A stretch of 64,000 bases of DNA from Wansuia hejianensis (GTDB taxonomy: Bacteria > Bacillota > Clostridia > Lachnospirales > Lachnospiraceae): contig NZ_CP060635.1 in the NCBI RefSeq assembly GCF_014337215.1, positions 571,501 to 635,500 of the forward strand, in the 5' to 3' direction. Both the position numbers and the translations under genes were made by a program. Below are positions 7,948 to 15,482 of this stretch, in pieces; the stretch's first letter is position 1; each line of letters starts with the position of its first letter. The notes beneath the pieces are model-generated. The model was not told where the DNA came from. It did not search any database and was given only the letters and a program-made list of their open reading frames with translations.

Positions 7948-9060
7948 ATGCAAATGAAAAAAGTAGATGAAATCGCGAAGATGATTAGCAGGGAATTTCC
8001 GTTCTCAGGCAGGCTGACAGAGATCGTACCATATGGCAGCGGCCATATCAACGATACTTACCGGGTTACCTGTCAAAAAGAGGATCATGCGGTTGAAAGG
8101 TATATCATTCAGAGAATTAATACAAATATATTTAAAGCGGACGAGTTGATGGAGAATATTTCGGGAATTACAGAATGGATGAAAAAGAAGATCCAGGCTG
8201 ACGGCGGCGACCCTGCCAGAGAGACGCTGAACATCGTGAAGACGAAGGACGGAGCTGCCTATTATCAGGATGAAGACGGCAGCTGCTGGCGCGCGTATCT
8301 TTTTATAGAACGGGCGACCAGCTACAACATGGTAGAAAAACCGGATGATTTCTATCAGTGTGGTCTGGCTTTCGGCAGATTTCAGCAGATGTTGTCAGAT
8401 TATCCGGCTGGGACACTCCATGAAGCAATTCCGGATTTTCATAATACCGTGAAAAGGTTCAGGGATTTCAAACACGCTGTGGAACAAGACGCCTGCGGCC
8501 GCAGGGCTGCAGCTGCAGGAGAAATCCGTTTTGTGGAAGAGCGGGAGGAACAGGCGGGAGTCCTCTGCCGGATGCGTGAAAGCGGGGAACTGCCGGTGCG
8601 CGTGACCCATAATGATACAAAGCTGAATAATATCATGATAGATGACGATACCAGAAAGGCGATCTGTGTCATTGACCTGGATACGGTCATGCCAGGTCTC
8701 GCTGCCTATGATTATGGCGATTCGATCCGGTTTGGGGCCAGCACGGCACTCGAGGATGAGACGGATCTGTCGAAAGTTACCTGCGATATGGAACTGTTCC
8801 GCCTGTATACCAGAGGCTTTTTGGAGGGCTGCGCCGGACGGCTGACAGCGAAGGAGACGGAGATGCTTCCCATGGGAGCCTGGATGATGACTTACGAGTG
8901 CGGAATGCGTTTTCTGGCAGATTATCTGGAAGGAGATGTTTATTTTAAAATTGATTATCCCAGTCACAATCTGGACAGAGCCAGGAACCAGTTTAAGCTG
9001 GTCAGGGACATGGAAGAAAAAATGGGAATTATGAACCAGATCGTAAAGGGATGTATGTAG
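7948..9060 (+). CDS. nahK: N-acetylhexosamine 1-kinase homologue (APH-fold phosphotransferase)
   Basis: A phosphotransferase of the aminoglycoside-phosphotransferase fold that closely resembles Bifidobacterium NahK as I recall that sequence. Shared features include YGSGHINDTY near the N-terminus, the catalytic loop RVTHNDTKLNNIM (about residues 210-222), the Mg-binding IDLDTVMPG, then GDSIRFGASTALEDE and a C-terminal CGMRFLADYLEGDVYF. NahK phosphorylates GlcNAc or GalNAc at C1, the entry step for host-glycan or milk-oligosaccharide hexosamines. I chose the ATG at 7948, twelve bases after GGAAGG, giving 370 residues; upstream in-frame ATGs at 7894-7906 lack a site. The usual lacto-N-biose phosphorylase and epimerase genes are not adjacent, so the physiological sugar is unproven. 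Confidence 0.85.
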   Translation: MQMKKVDEIAKMISREFPFSGRLTEIVPYGSGHINDTYRVTCQKEDHAVERYIIQRINTNIFKADELMENISGITEWMKKKIQADGGDPARETLNIVKTKDGAAYYQDEDGSCWRAYLFIERATSYNMVEKPDDFYQCGLAFGRFQQMLSDYPAGTLHEAIPDFHNTVKRFRDFKHAVEQDACGRRAAAAGEIRFVEEREEQAGVLCRMRESGELPVRVTHNDTKLNNIMIDDDTRKAICVIDLDTVMPGLAAYDYGDSIRFGASTALEDETDLSKVTCDMELFRLYTRGFLEGCAGRLTAKETEMLPMGAWMMTYECGMRFLADYLEGDVYFKIDYPSHNLDRARNQFKLVRDMEEKMGIMNQIVKGCM

Positions 9061-9167
9061 AACTTCAGAATCGGTCATTCTATAGTGAAGATATACGAGG
9101 CAGAAAAGCTTTTGTTATAATACCCTCAGTTGAAAAGCGGCTGGAGATAAAGAGGAGCGTATAGAAT

Positions 9168-10784
9168 ATGAATGACAAACGGTTCGAGGAGGGGCTGGAG
9201 GAACAGTCAGAGAAAGCATTGATGGAATCAGAATCCGGTATCGAGGCACAGAAAGCAGAAACCCAGGCGGCAGCCGAAGAGGAAGAAAAGCCGGAAAAGA
9301 ACGGTCCGGGGCAGGAAGCTGAAATTGCGGAGCCGCCGGGGAAGAAGCATAAGATTTTTAAGATAGTGCTCCTGGTCATCATCCTGACGGCAGTCGCTGT
9401 CGGCATCGGCGTCTATGTGGGGTATGCGAATTATTACAGCGGCCGATTTTTTGAAGGGACGGTGATTAATCAGATTGACTGCAGCGGCCTGACAGTGGAG
9501 CAGGTTGAAGACATACTGGCCGAGAAGGTTGAGGATTATTCGATTGAACTGACATTCCGGGGTGACGCCAGGGAAACTCTGGAAGGAGAGGCAATCGGAT
9601 ACGAATATGTATCTGACGGCAGTGTCCAGGCGATTAAGGACGGGCAGAAATCCTGGAAATGGATCAAAGGTTACTTTATTAAGAGCAATGAGCAGGCCAC
9701 GGTACAGACGAGGTATGATGAAGAAAAGCTGCAGCAGCAGCTATACAGCCTGCCGGAGCTGCAGGAGGGGAATATGACTCCCCCGACGGATGCCTATGTG
9801 GATTATCTGGACGGCCGATTTCAGGTGGTTGCGGAAACTTATGGCAATACCCTGGATAAAGACCTGGTACTGGAGGCGGTGAAGCAAGCAGTCGGGTCGA
9901 GCCAGAGAGAGCTGAATGCGGAAGAGATAGGTAATGCCTATGCGGCGCCGGCCCTCAGGCAGGAGGATGCCGGCCTCAACCAACAGGCAGCCCAGCTAAA
10001 TGAGCTGGTTTCAGCCAGTATCACCTATGAACTTCCGACGGGCAGCCAGACATTGGACGGCAACATCATGAAGGACTGGCTGATGAGAGATGAGGCCGGA
10101 AATTATGTGAAGGATGAAGATACCTGGAATCAGCACATTGCCCAATACGTTGCAGATATGGCAGCGGCAGTGGATACAGTGGGAACAGACAGGCAGTTCC
10201 AGTCAACGGGCCTGGGAGAGATTACGGTAGGAGGCGGAGTCTACGGCTGGAAGATCGATCAAAGCAGTGAGATTCGGCAGCTGACCGAAGAGCTTGCTAA
10301 CAGGACAGTTACCACCAGAGAGCCTGTGTACAAGAGTCGTGAAGTTACAACTGAAAATAATGGCTTTGGGTATACCTACGTCGAGATAGATTTGAGCAGG
10401 CAGCATCTGTGGCTGTACCTGGACGGAAAGCTGACAGTGGAGTCAGATATTGTTTCAGGTAAGATGACTAAGAAGAGATATACCCCGGCTGGCATATTCC
10501 GAATGTACTACAAGCAGAGGGACAAGGTTCTCAGGGGAGAGAAGAAAGCGGACGGAACCTACGAGTATGAGACCCCGGTTGAGTTCTGGATGCCCTTTAA
10601 CGGTGGAATCGGAATGCATGATGCAGAATGGAATCCCTATTTTGGTGGCACGAGATATATCAATTCCGGTTCTCATGGCTGTATTAATCTGCCTTATCGT
10701 ATAGCCCAGCAGATCTATGAGATTATGAACACGGATATACCAATTATCTGTTATTATTCGCAGCCATATGGATTTATCGGCTAA
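9168..10784 (+). CDS. L,D-transpeptidase (YkuD) with tandem peptidoglycan-binding region
   Basis: A membrane-anchored cell-wall enzyme of 538 residues. An acidic cytoplasmic tail (about 1-60) precedes one membrane helix (about 63-85). The extracellular part (about 95-400) resembles the PG_binding_4 repeats found in Firmicute L,D-transpeptidases. The YkuD catalytic domain occupies about 400-538, opening with YVEIDLSRQHLWLY and ending with GMHDAEW and SGSHGCINLP, which carry the catalytic His and Cys. It would form 3-3 peptidoglycan cross-links that resist most beta-lactams. A hairpin at 10789 follows. The family is secure; the cross-linking role is from family knowledge. Confidence 0.93.
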   Translation: MNDKRFEEGLEEQSEKALMESESGIEAQKAETQAAAEEEEKPEKNGPGQEAEIAEPPGKKHKIFKIVLLVIILTAVAVGIGVYVGYANYYSGRFFEGTVINQIDCSGLTVEQVEDILAEKVEDYSIELTFRGDARETLEGEAIGYEYVSDGSVQAIKDGQKSWKWIKGYFIKSNEQATVQTRYDEEKLQQQLYSLPELQEGNMTPPTDAYVDYLDGRFQVVAETYGNTLDKDLVLEAVKQAVGSSQRELNAEEIGNAYAAPALRQEDAGLNQQAAQLNELVSASITYELPTGSQTLDGNIMKDWLMRDEAGNYVKDEDTWNQHIAQYVADMAAAVDTVGTDRQFQSTGLGEITVGGGVYGWKIDQSSEIRQLTEELANRTVTTREPVYKSREVTTENNGFGYTYVEIDLSRQHLWLYLDGKLTVESDIVSGKMTKKRYTPAGIFRMYYKQRDKVLRGEKKADGTYEYETPVEFWMPFNGGIGMHDAEWNPYFGGTRYINSGSHGCINLPYRIAQQIYEIMNTDIPIICYYSQPYGFIG

Positions 10785-10788
10785 CAAG

Positions 10789-10822
10789 GGCGCCGGGGGA
10801 CACATCTGTGTGCCCCGGCGCC
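10789..10822 (+). terminator. GC-rich hairpin after the L,D-transpeptidase gene
   Basis: A perfect ten-base stem (GGCGCCGGGG / CCCCGGCGCC) directly follows the stop codon at 10784. No T run follows, so it may be an mRNA 3' stabilising hairpin or a weak terminator. Confidence 0.6.
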
Positions 10823-10872
10823 TGTATGAAGCGCCTGAAAACAGATGAAGAGAAAAGAGGGTGTGTGGCGAT

Positions 10873-11751
10873 ATGAGAATGAGTGCGAGCTGCATGAAAT
10901 GTATTGTGGATGTGCAGGCAAAAAGGCTTGATAAGCTGGAAGACGAGGAGCTGAAGCGTGTTTATCTGAAGAAGGTTATGGAAATACTGGCCTCCTGTGA
11001 CGATGACAGTACCGCTCCGGTGATGGTGAAAAGGATTGAAGAGGTCTTTGAGGATATGTGTGGTCCCCTGCCGGAGTTTTCACAGATTAAAAGAGAATAT
11101 AACGATTTGATGCTCAGGCTGGAACCTGAAATTGAGAGAAAAATAGAGGCCGCTCCGGACAGTCTGGCTATGGCCCTTTCCTATTCACGGGCCGGCAATT
11201 ATATAGACTTCGGTTCGCAGCATACGGTAGAGCAGGAAAAGCTTCTGACCATGCTGGATAGGGAGGCGCTGGAACCGGTGGATGAGGATGTTTACAAGAG
11301 CTTTTTGGCTGAGCTGTCAGAGGCGGAAAGCTTTGTATTCCTTCTGGATAACTGTGGGGAGATTGTTCTGGATAAACTGGTGCTGAAACAGCTGAAAAGA
11401 AGGTTTCCGGAAATTTCACTCACTGCATTGGTGAGAGGGTTCCCGGTCAGTAATGATGTGACCTTTGAAGATGCAGTTCAGACGGGGCTGGACAGGATTG
11501 TCCGTGTGGTACCAAACGGCTCGCCTGTGGCAGGAACAGACCTGAACAGCATTTCTTCTGAGGCGGAGGCGGTTCTGAGGGGTGCCGATGTGATACTGGC
11601 CAAAGGGCAGGGAAATTATGAGACGCTGAGTGGCTGCGGGATGAACATTTATTATCTGTTTCTGATCAAATGTAACTGGTTCAGGAAGATGTTCAGCCGG
11701 CCGGACCATTCCGGGATGTTTGTGCGGGAACGGGGTGTAAAAGCGTTATAG
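10873..11751 (+). CDS. DUF89 / ARMT1-like damage-control phosphatase family protein
   Basis: A 292-residue member of the DUF89 family, known as metal-dependent damage-control phosphatases acting on harmful phosphometabolites. The N-terminal SCMKCIVDVQ resembles the Cys-containing start of prokaryotic DUF89 proteins. The core motifs FLLDNCGEIVLD (about residue 157) and ILAKGQGNYETL (about 240) carry the conserved Asp, Asn and glycine-rich loop. The substrate is unknown. The ATG at 10873 is preferred to the in-frame GTG at 10861. It lies 13 bases before birA and is probably cotranscribed with it. Confidence 0.85.
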   Translation: MRMSASCMKCIVDVQAKRLDKLEDEELKRVYLKKVMEILASCDDDSTAPVMVKRIEEVFEDMCGPLPEFSQIKREYNDLMLRLEPEIERKIEAAPDSLAMALSYSRAGNYIDFGSQHTVEQEKLLTMLDREALEPVDEDVYKSFLAELSEAESFVFLLDNCGEIVLDKLVLKQLKRRFPEISLTALVRGFPVSNDVTFEDAVQTGLDRIVRVVPNGSPVAGTDLNSISSEAEAVLRGADVILAKGQGNYETLSGCGMNIYYLFLIKCNWFRKMFSRPDHSGMFVRERGVKAL

Positions 11752-11764
11752 ATAGGATGATAGT

Positions 11765-12733
11765 ATGTTAAAGAACAGGATTTTGCGGGAACTGGAAATG
11801 AACAGAAGTTGTCCCATATCCGGGCAGGCTCTGGCGGAAAGGTATCACGTGTCCAGAAATGCTGTCTGGAAGGCGGTGAATGCCCTTAAGGAAGAAGGCT
11901 ATGAGATATTGTCAGCTCAAAACAGAGGATACATATTGGCTACGGATAGTGACAGGCTGTCGCGGGAGGGCATTCTGGCTCATCTGGAGCCGGGGATAGG
12001 GGAACCGGCTGTGTATGCGTTCCGGGAACTGGATTCGACGAACAATGAAGCTAAGAGGATGCTGGCCTCCGGATTCCGCGGAAGAGCACTGGTGGTCAGC
12101 GAGTGCCAGTCAGCGGGACGGGGCAGGGGGGATAACCGTTTTTACTCCCCGTCCGGAACTGGCCTTTATCTTACGATGCTGACCGCCGGCGGACCGCTGC
12201 CGGAACCTCCTTCTTTCATAACAATTGCAGCCGCGGTGGCGGTGGCAAGAGCTGTGGAAAGCTTATGCGGACTGCGCCTCCAGTTTAAATGGGTGAACGA
12301 TTTATTTCTGGAAGGGAAAAAGGCCGGCGGGATACTGAGTGAAGCTGTGACCGACCTGGAATCCGGTAGAATTGAGGAAGCAGTGGTTGGCATCGGGCTG
12401 AATGTGACGACAAAGGATTTTCCGCCGGATATCCGGAAGAGGGCAATCTCTCTGGGGATGAAAGCCGGAAGCAGGAACCGTCTGGCGGCAGAAATCGCCG
12501 GTCAGTTTTTCAGGATGGATCTGTTGGAACATGACTTATATATGGATGAATACCGGGAACGATCTTTAGTTCTGGGAAAAAACGTGGTGTATGAGGGGGA
12601 GGCCGTATACGCGGAAGGCCTGGATGAACTGGGAGGCTTGATCATACGGCGCGCAGACGGAAGAAAAGAGACGTTAAGGGGAGGAAGCATCACGTTAGAG
12701 GAGGAGTCTGAAACCTGCTTTTTTGAAGAATAA
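11765..12733 (+). CDS. birA: Bifunctional biotin-[acetyl-CoA carboxylase] ligase / biotin repressor
   Basis: A 322-residue class II BirA. The N-terminal winged HTH (SGQALAERYHVSRNAVWKAV, about residues 19-38) binds biotin-operon DNA. The ligase domain has the biotinyl-AMP motif SAGRGRGDNRF (about 118-128), KWVNDLFLEGKKAGGIL (about 176-192) and GIGLNV, then a C-terminal SH3-like domain. It attaches biotin to carboxylase carrier proteins and can repress biotin uptake or synthesis. No biotin gene is adjacent. The start at ATG 11765 lies 13 bases after the DUF89 stop. Confidence 0.95.
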   Translation: MLKNRILRELEMNRSCPISGQALAERYHVSRNAVWKAVNALKEEGYEILSAQNRGYILATDSDRLSREGILAHLEPGIGEPAVYAFRELDSTNNEAKRMLASGFRGRALVVSECQSAGRGRGDNRFYSPSGTGLYLTMLTAGGPLPEPPSFITIAAAVAVARAVESLCGLRLQFKWVNDLFLEGKKAGGILSEAVTDLESGRIEEAVVGIGLNVTTKDFPPDIRKRAISLGMKAGSRNRLAAEIAGQFFRMDLLEHDLYMDEYRERSLVLGKNVVYEGEAVYAEGLDELGGLIIRRADGRKETLRGGSITLEEESETCFFEE

Positions 12734-12818
12734 TATCCCTGGGGGGAGCTTGTGGCGTACCTGATGAAATGATATCCTGTTACTGTTGGATGTTGATTTT
12801 TTATCAGGGAGAGTTTTT

Positions 12819-13574
12819 ATGGAGCTGTTAAGAGATATTGAAAAATACTGGACGAACAGGGCAGAAGGCTATTCGCAGGTAAATCAGGAGGAGCTTGCGG
12901 GAGAAAACAGATACCATTGGATTCGGGAACTGGAGGCTCAGATCCCTTCAGGGAGAAAAGAAGAGCTGGAGATTCTGGATATTGGTACCGGACCGGGTTT
13001 CTTCTCTATCCTTCTGGCAGAAAAGGGATATCATGTGACAGCCGTTGACTATACGGAAGCCATGCTGGAGGAGGCCAGAAAGAATGCGGGAGCTCTTGCC
13101 GGGAACATCCAGTTCTACAGGATGGATGCGCAGAGCCTGGGATTCCTGGATGAATCTTTCGATGTGATTGTTACGAGAAATCTCACATGGAACCTGGAAA
13201 ATCCAATCCAGGCATACAGGGAATGGAAACGAGTGTTGAAGCCGGGCGGGGTGTTGCTGAATTATGACGCCAACTGGTATCATCACCTATTTGATGAGGA
13301 AAAGCGGCGGGCCTATGAAGAAGACCGCCAAAAGGTGAGCGCAGCATCGCTGGAAGACCATTATACCTGCACCGATATCGACGCGATGGAAGAGATTGCC
13401 CGCCGTGTGCCTCTGAGCCGGGCGATGCGTCCTCAGTGGGATCAGTATGTGCTGAACGAGCTGGGATTTTCAGAGGTGGCGGTCAGCATGGACGTATGGG
13501 AACATGTCTGGTCAGAGGTGGAGAAAATAAATTACGGATCTACGCCGATGTTCCGGATCAAGGGAATACGGTAA
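12819..13574 (+). CDS. Class I SAM-dependent methyltransferase (first of a tandem pair)
   Basis: A 251-residue Rossmann-fold methyltransferase of the Methyltransf_11/25 type. Motif I is ILDIGTGPGFFS (about residues 48-60), motif II VTAVDYTEAMLEEA, and motif IV FDVIVTRNLTWNLENP. The start at ATG 12819 follows AGGGAG at close spacing. The next gene is a paralogue with the same architecture (YWTxR near the N-terminus, DIGTGxGFF, RNLTW), so the pair arose by tandem duplication. Methyl acceptor unknown. The conserved RNLTW element is shared with a group found in anaerobes beside metal or corrinoid genes, but nothing here fixes a substrate. Confidence 0.85.
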   Translation: MELLRDIEKYWTNRAEGYSQVNQEELAGENRYHWIRELEAQIPSGRKEELEILDIGTGPGFFSILLAEKGYHVTAVDYTEAMLEEARKNAGALAGNIQFYRMDAQSLGFLDESFDVIVTRNLTWNLENPIQAYREWKRVLKPGGVLLNYDANWYHHLFDEEKRRAYEEDRQKVSAASLEDHYTCTDIDAMEEIARRVPLSRAMRPQWDQYVLNELGFSEVAVSMDVWEHVWSEVEKINYGSTPMFRIKGIR

Positions 13575-13590
13575 CGGGAGGTCAGACATC

Positions 13591-14325
13591 GTGTTGCTGC
13601 AGCAGGATACGAAACGACAGATCAGAAGTTATTGGACGAAACGGAGCCATGATTTTGCCAGGCTGCGAGTGAAGGAACTGAACAGTCCCATGGCGCGGTT
13701 ATGGGAGGAAGAGATAGACCGTCATCTGCCGGATATCCCTGGCCTGCGGATACTGGATATCGGTACAGGCAGTGGGTTTTTTGCATTCCTTTTGGAACAG
13801 AAGGGTCATCGGGTGACAGGCGTTGATCTCACGCCTTCTATGATAGAGGAAGCGGAAGAGATCGGAAGGAAGACCGGGAGCGGTGCGGAATTCCGGGTGA
13901 TGGATGCGGAAAACCTGCTCTATGCGGATGAGAGCTTTGATGTGGTATTATCCAGGAATCTGACCTGGACTTTACCAGATCCCGGACGGGCCTACAGAGA
14001 GTGGTATCGAGTGTTGAAGAAGGGTGGATTGCTGCTAAATTTTGACGGAAACTATGGCAGAGAAGATTTTGCGAAGGGCGACGAAGAGCTTCCGGACAAT
14101 CACGCACACAAGACAATAGCGGACAGCCTGCGCAGAGAATGCAACCGGATTAAGGATCAGCTGGAAGTCAGCCGCCGCGTGCGGCCGGCCTGGGATGTGG
14201 AGAAGCTGGAAGAGGCCGGTTTCCAGAGGATGGAGCTGGATTTGAGCGTCAGTGAGAGAATCTACCGCAGAGTGGATGAATTCTATAATCCTACGCCGCT
14301 TTTTTCGATAAAGGCTGTGAAGTAA
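13591..14325 (+). CDS. Class I SAM-dependent methyltransferase (second of a tandem pair)
   Basis: A 244-residue paralogue of the preceding gene. It shows SYWTKRSHDFARLR at the N-terminus, motif I ILDIGTGSGFFAF (about 52-64), VTGVDLTPSMIEEA and VVLSRNLTWTLPDP. Translation likely starts at GTG 13591, preceded by GGGAGGT, 16 bases after the upstream stop. The two copies differ in their C-terminal thirds, which suggests different acceptors. Substrate unknown. A palindromic promoter for the next operon follows at 14340. Confidence 0.85.
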   Translation: MLLQQDTKRQIRSYWTKRSHDFARLRVKELNSPMARLWEEEIDRHLPDIPGLRILDIGTGSGFFAFLLEQKGHRVTGVDLTPSMIEEAEEIGRKTGSGAEFRVMDAENLLYADESFDVVLSRNLTWTLPDPGRAYREWYRVLKKGGLLLNFDGNYGREDFAKGDEELPDNHAHKTIADSLRRECNRIKDQLEVSRRVRPAWDVEKLEEAGFQRMELDLSVSERIYRRVDEFYNPTPLFSIKAVK

Positions 14326-14339
14326 TGTTAAAAATATGA

Positions 14340-14395
14340 TTGACAAACGGGTGAATAAGTAATACATTACATATATAGGTAATGTATTACTTATT
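14340..14395 (+). promoter_or_regulatory. Promoter with a perfect 17-base inverted repeat (probable MarR-type operator)
   Basis: TTGACA at 14340-14345 and TACATT at 14363-14368 are 17 bases apart. A perfect inverted repeat, arms at 14354-14370 and 14379-14395 with an eight-base AT spacer, covers the -10 element and the expected transcription start. A repressor bound here would block RNA polymerase. The first gene downstream encodes a MarR-type protein, so autorepression is the simplest reading. The same palindrome could also fold in RNA, but a T run is lacking. Confidence 0.75.
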
Positions 14396-14496
14396 TTTGC
14401 GTCGGGAGATTTAAGCCATATCCGCCAAGGCGTTCCGCCATACAAGCCCTGGCGGGTGAATCATTTTGCACTGTGGGGATAACAGGAGGAAGTGTT

Positions 14497-14982
14497 ATGG
14501 AGGACCGGAAAAAGAAAATAAAAGATAATCGGATGGATTTCAAGGGAATGGATTCGCTTTATTTTCTGATCGGTTTGCTGAGCGAATTCGTAAACCGGCT
14601 TCAGACGAGAGGAGATACATTTTTTGAAGAAATCAGCTGGAAACAGTGTTTTCTGATGATCTGCATTAATTTGTTTGAAGAACCGCCTACATTAAAGGAA
14701 CTGTCGGAGGCAGCAGGCAGTTCCCATCAAAATGTGAAGCAGATGCTGCTGAAGCTGGAAAAAGCCGGATTCGTGGAAATGACTGCGGATCCAGAGGACA
14801 AGAGAAAGCAGAGGGTGGTCTGCACGGAGAAGATGCGGGAATTTGATGAAAAATATGAGAGGCCCAGCGATGCTTTCATTAAGAAAATTTATCAGAACGT
14901 TGACCCCGGGGAAGTGGAAATTACCATCCGGACAATTCTCCGGATGGATGAGAATTTAAAGGAGGAAGCATCATGCGGGTGA
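14497..14982 (+). CDS. MarR-family winged-helix transcriptional regulator
   Basis: A 161-residue MarR-type regulator. The winged HTH includes PTLKELSEAAGSSHQNVKQM (about residues 67-86) and the wing sequence MTADPEDKRKQRV (about 99-111), which matches the DxRxxxV wing pattern. The ATG at 14497 follows GGAGG; an in-frame ATG at 14473 lacks a site. It overlaps the next gene, a flavodoxin-like protein, by ten bases, so both are cotranscribed and coupled. It probably binds the palindrome at 14354-14395. The inducing ligand is unknown. Confidence 0.85.
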   Translation: MEDRKKKIKDNRMDFKGMDSLYFLIGLLSEFVNRLQTRGDTFFEEISWKQCFLMICINLFEEPPTLKELSEAAGSSHQNVKQMLLKLEKAGFVEMTADPEDKRKQRVVCTEKMREFDEKYERPSDAFIKKIYQNVDPGEVEITIRTILRMDENLKEEASCG

Positions 14983-15482
14983 TGGTCGTATATGAAAGCG
15001 GGACAGGTTTTACCAGGCAGTATGCAGAATGGATAGGAGAAGATTTGAATTGCCCTGTAAAGCCGGTAAAAGAAGTGTCTGCGCGGATGGCCGGTGAATA
15101 TGATCTGATCATTTACGGCGGCTGGGTTATGGGGAATATGATCATGGGACTGGGCAGGATGAAGAAAATGAACCCAAAACGGCTGGTGGTGTTTGCAGTG
15201 GGGGCGTCTCCGGAAGATGAGAAGACAGGAGAGGAAATACAGTCGGCCAATCAAACCGGAGATCTTCCGTTCTATTATCTGGAAGGCGGTCTCCGGTATA
15301 AAAGGCTGGGTTTTATACAAAAAATGCTGCTCCGGATTGTCCGGAAGTCTCTGGCAAAAAAAGAAAATAAGACTGAAAGAGAAGCTGAAATGGTGCGATT
15401 GCTGGCAAGCTCCTTTGACCATGCAGACCGGGCGAAGATCCGGACGCTGGTTCAGTCTGTGTCCGGATCGGCAGCATCATAA
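14973..15482 (+). CDS. Flavodoxin-domain protein (HemG/FldA-like)
   Basis: A 169-residue protein with a flavodoxin-type N-terminus: VVYESGTGFTRQYAEWI corresponds to the FMN phosphate loop (about residues 5-21), and DLIIYGGWVMGNMIMG to the second flavin loop (about 46-61). It resembles the flavodoxin domain of HemG-type proteins common in Clostridia, which often sit next to MarR- or TetR-type regulators. It likely acts as a cytoplasmic redox carrier. It overlaps the MarR-type gene by ten bases and overlaps the convergent EAL gene by 31 bases at its 3' end. Confidence 0.8.
   Translation: MRVMVVYESGTGFTRQYAEWIGEDLNCPVKPVKEVSARMAGEYDLIIYGGWVMGNMIMGLGRMKKMNPKRLVVFAVGASPEDEKTGEEIQSANQTGDLPFYYLEGGLRYKRLGFIQKMLLRIVRKSLAKKENKTEREAEMVRLLASSFDHADRAKIRTLVQSVSGSAAS

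Noticed and set aside
6576..8051. A 491-codon open frame on the minus strand opposite gdhA and the kinase start
   Set aside because: It is a mirror frame of the strongly coding glutamate dehydrogenase gene, lacks a ribosome site and matches no family.
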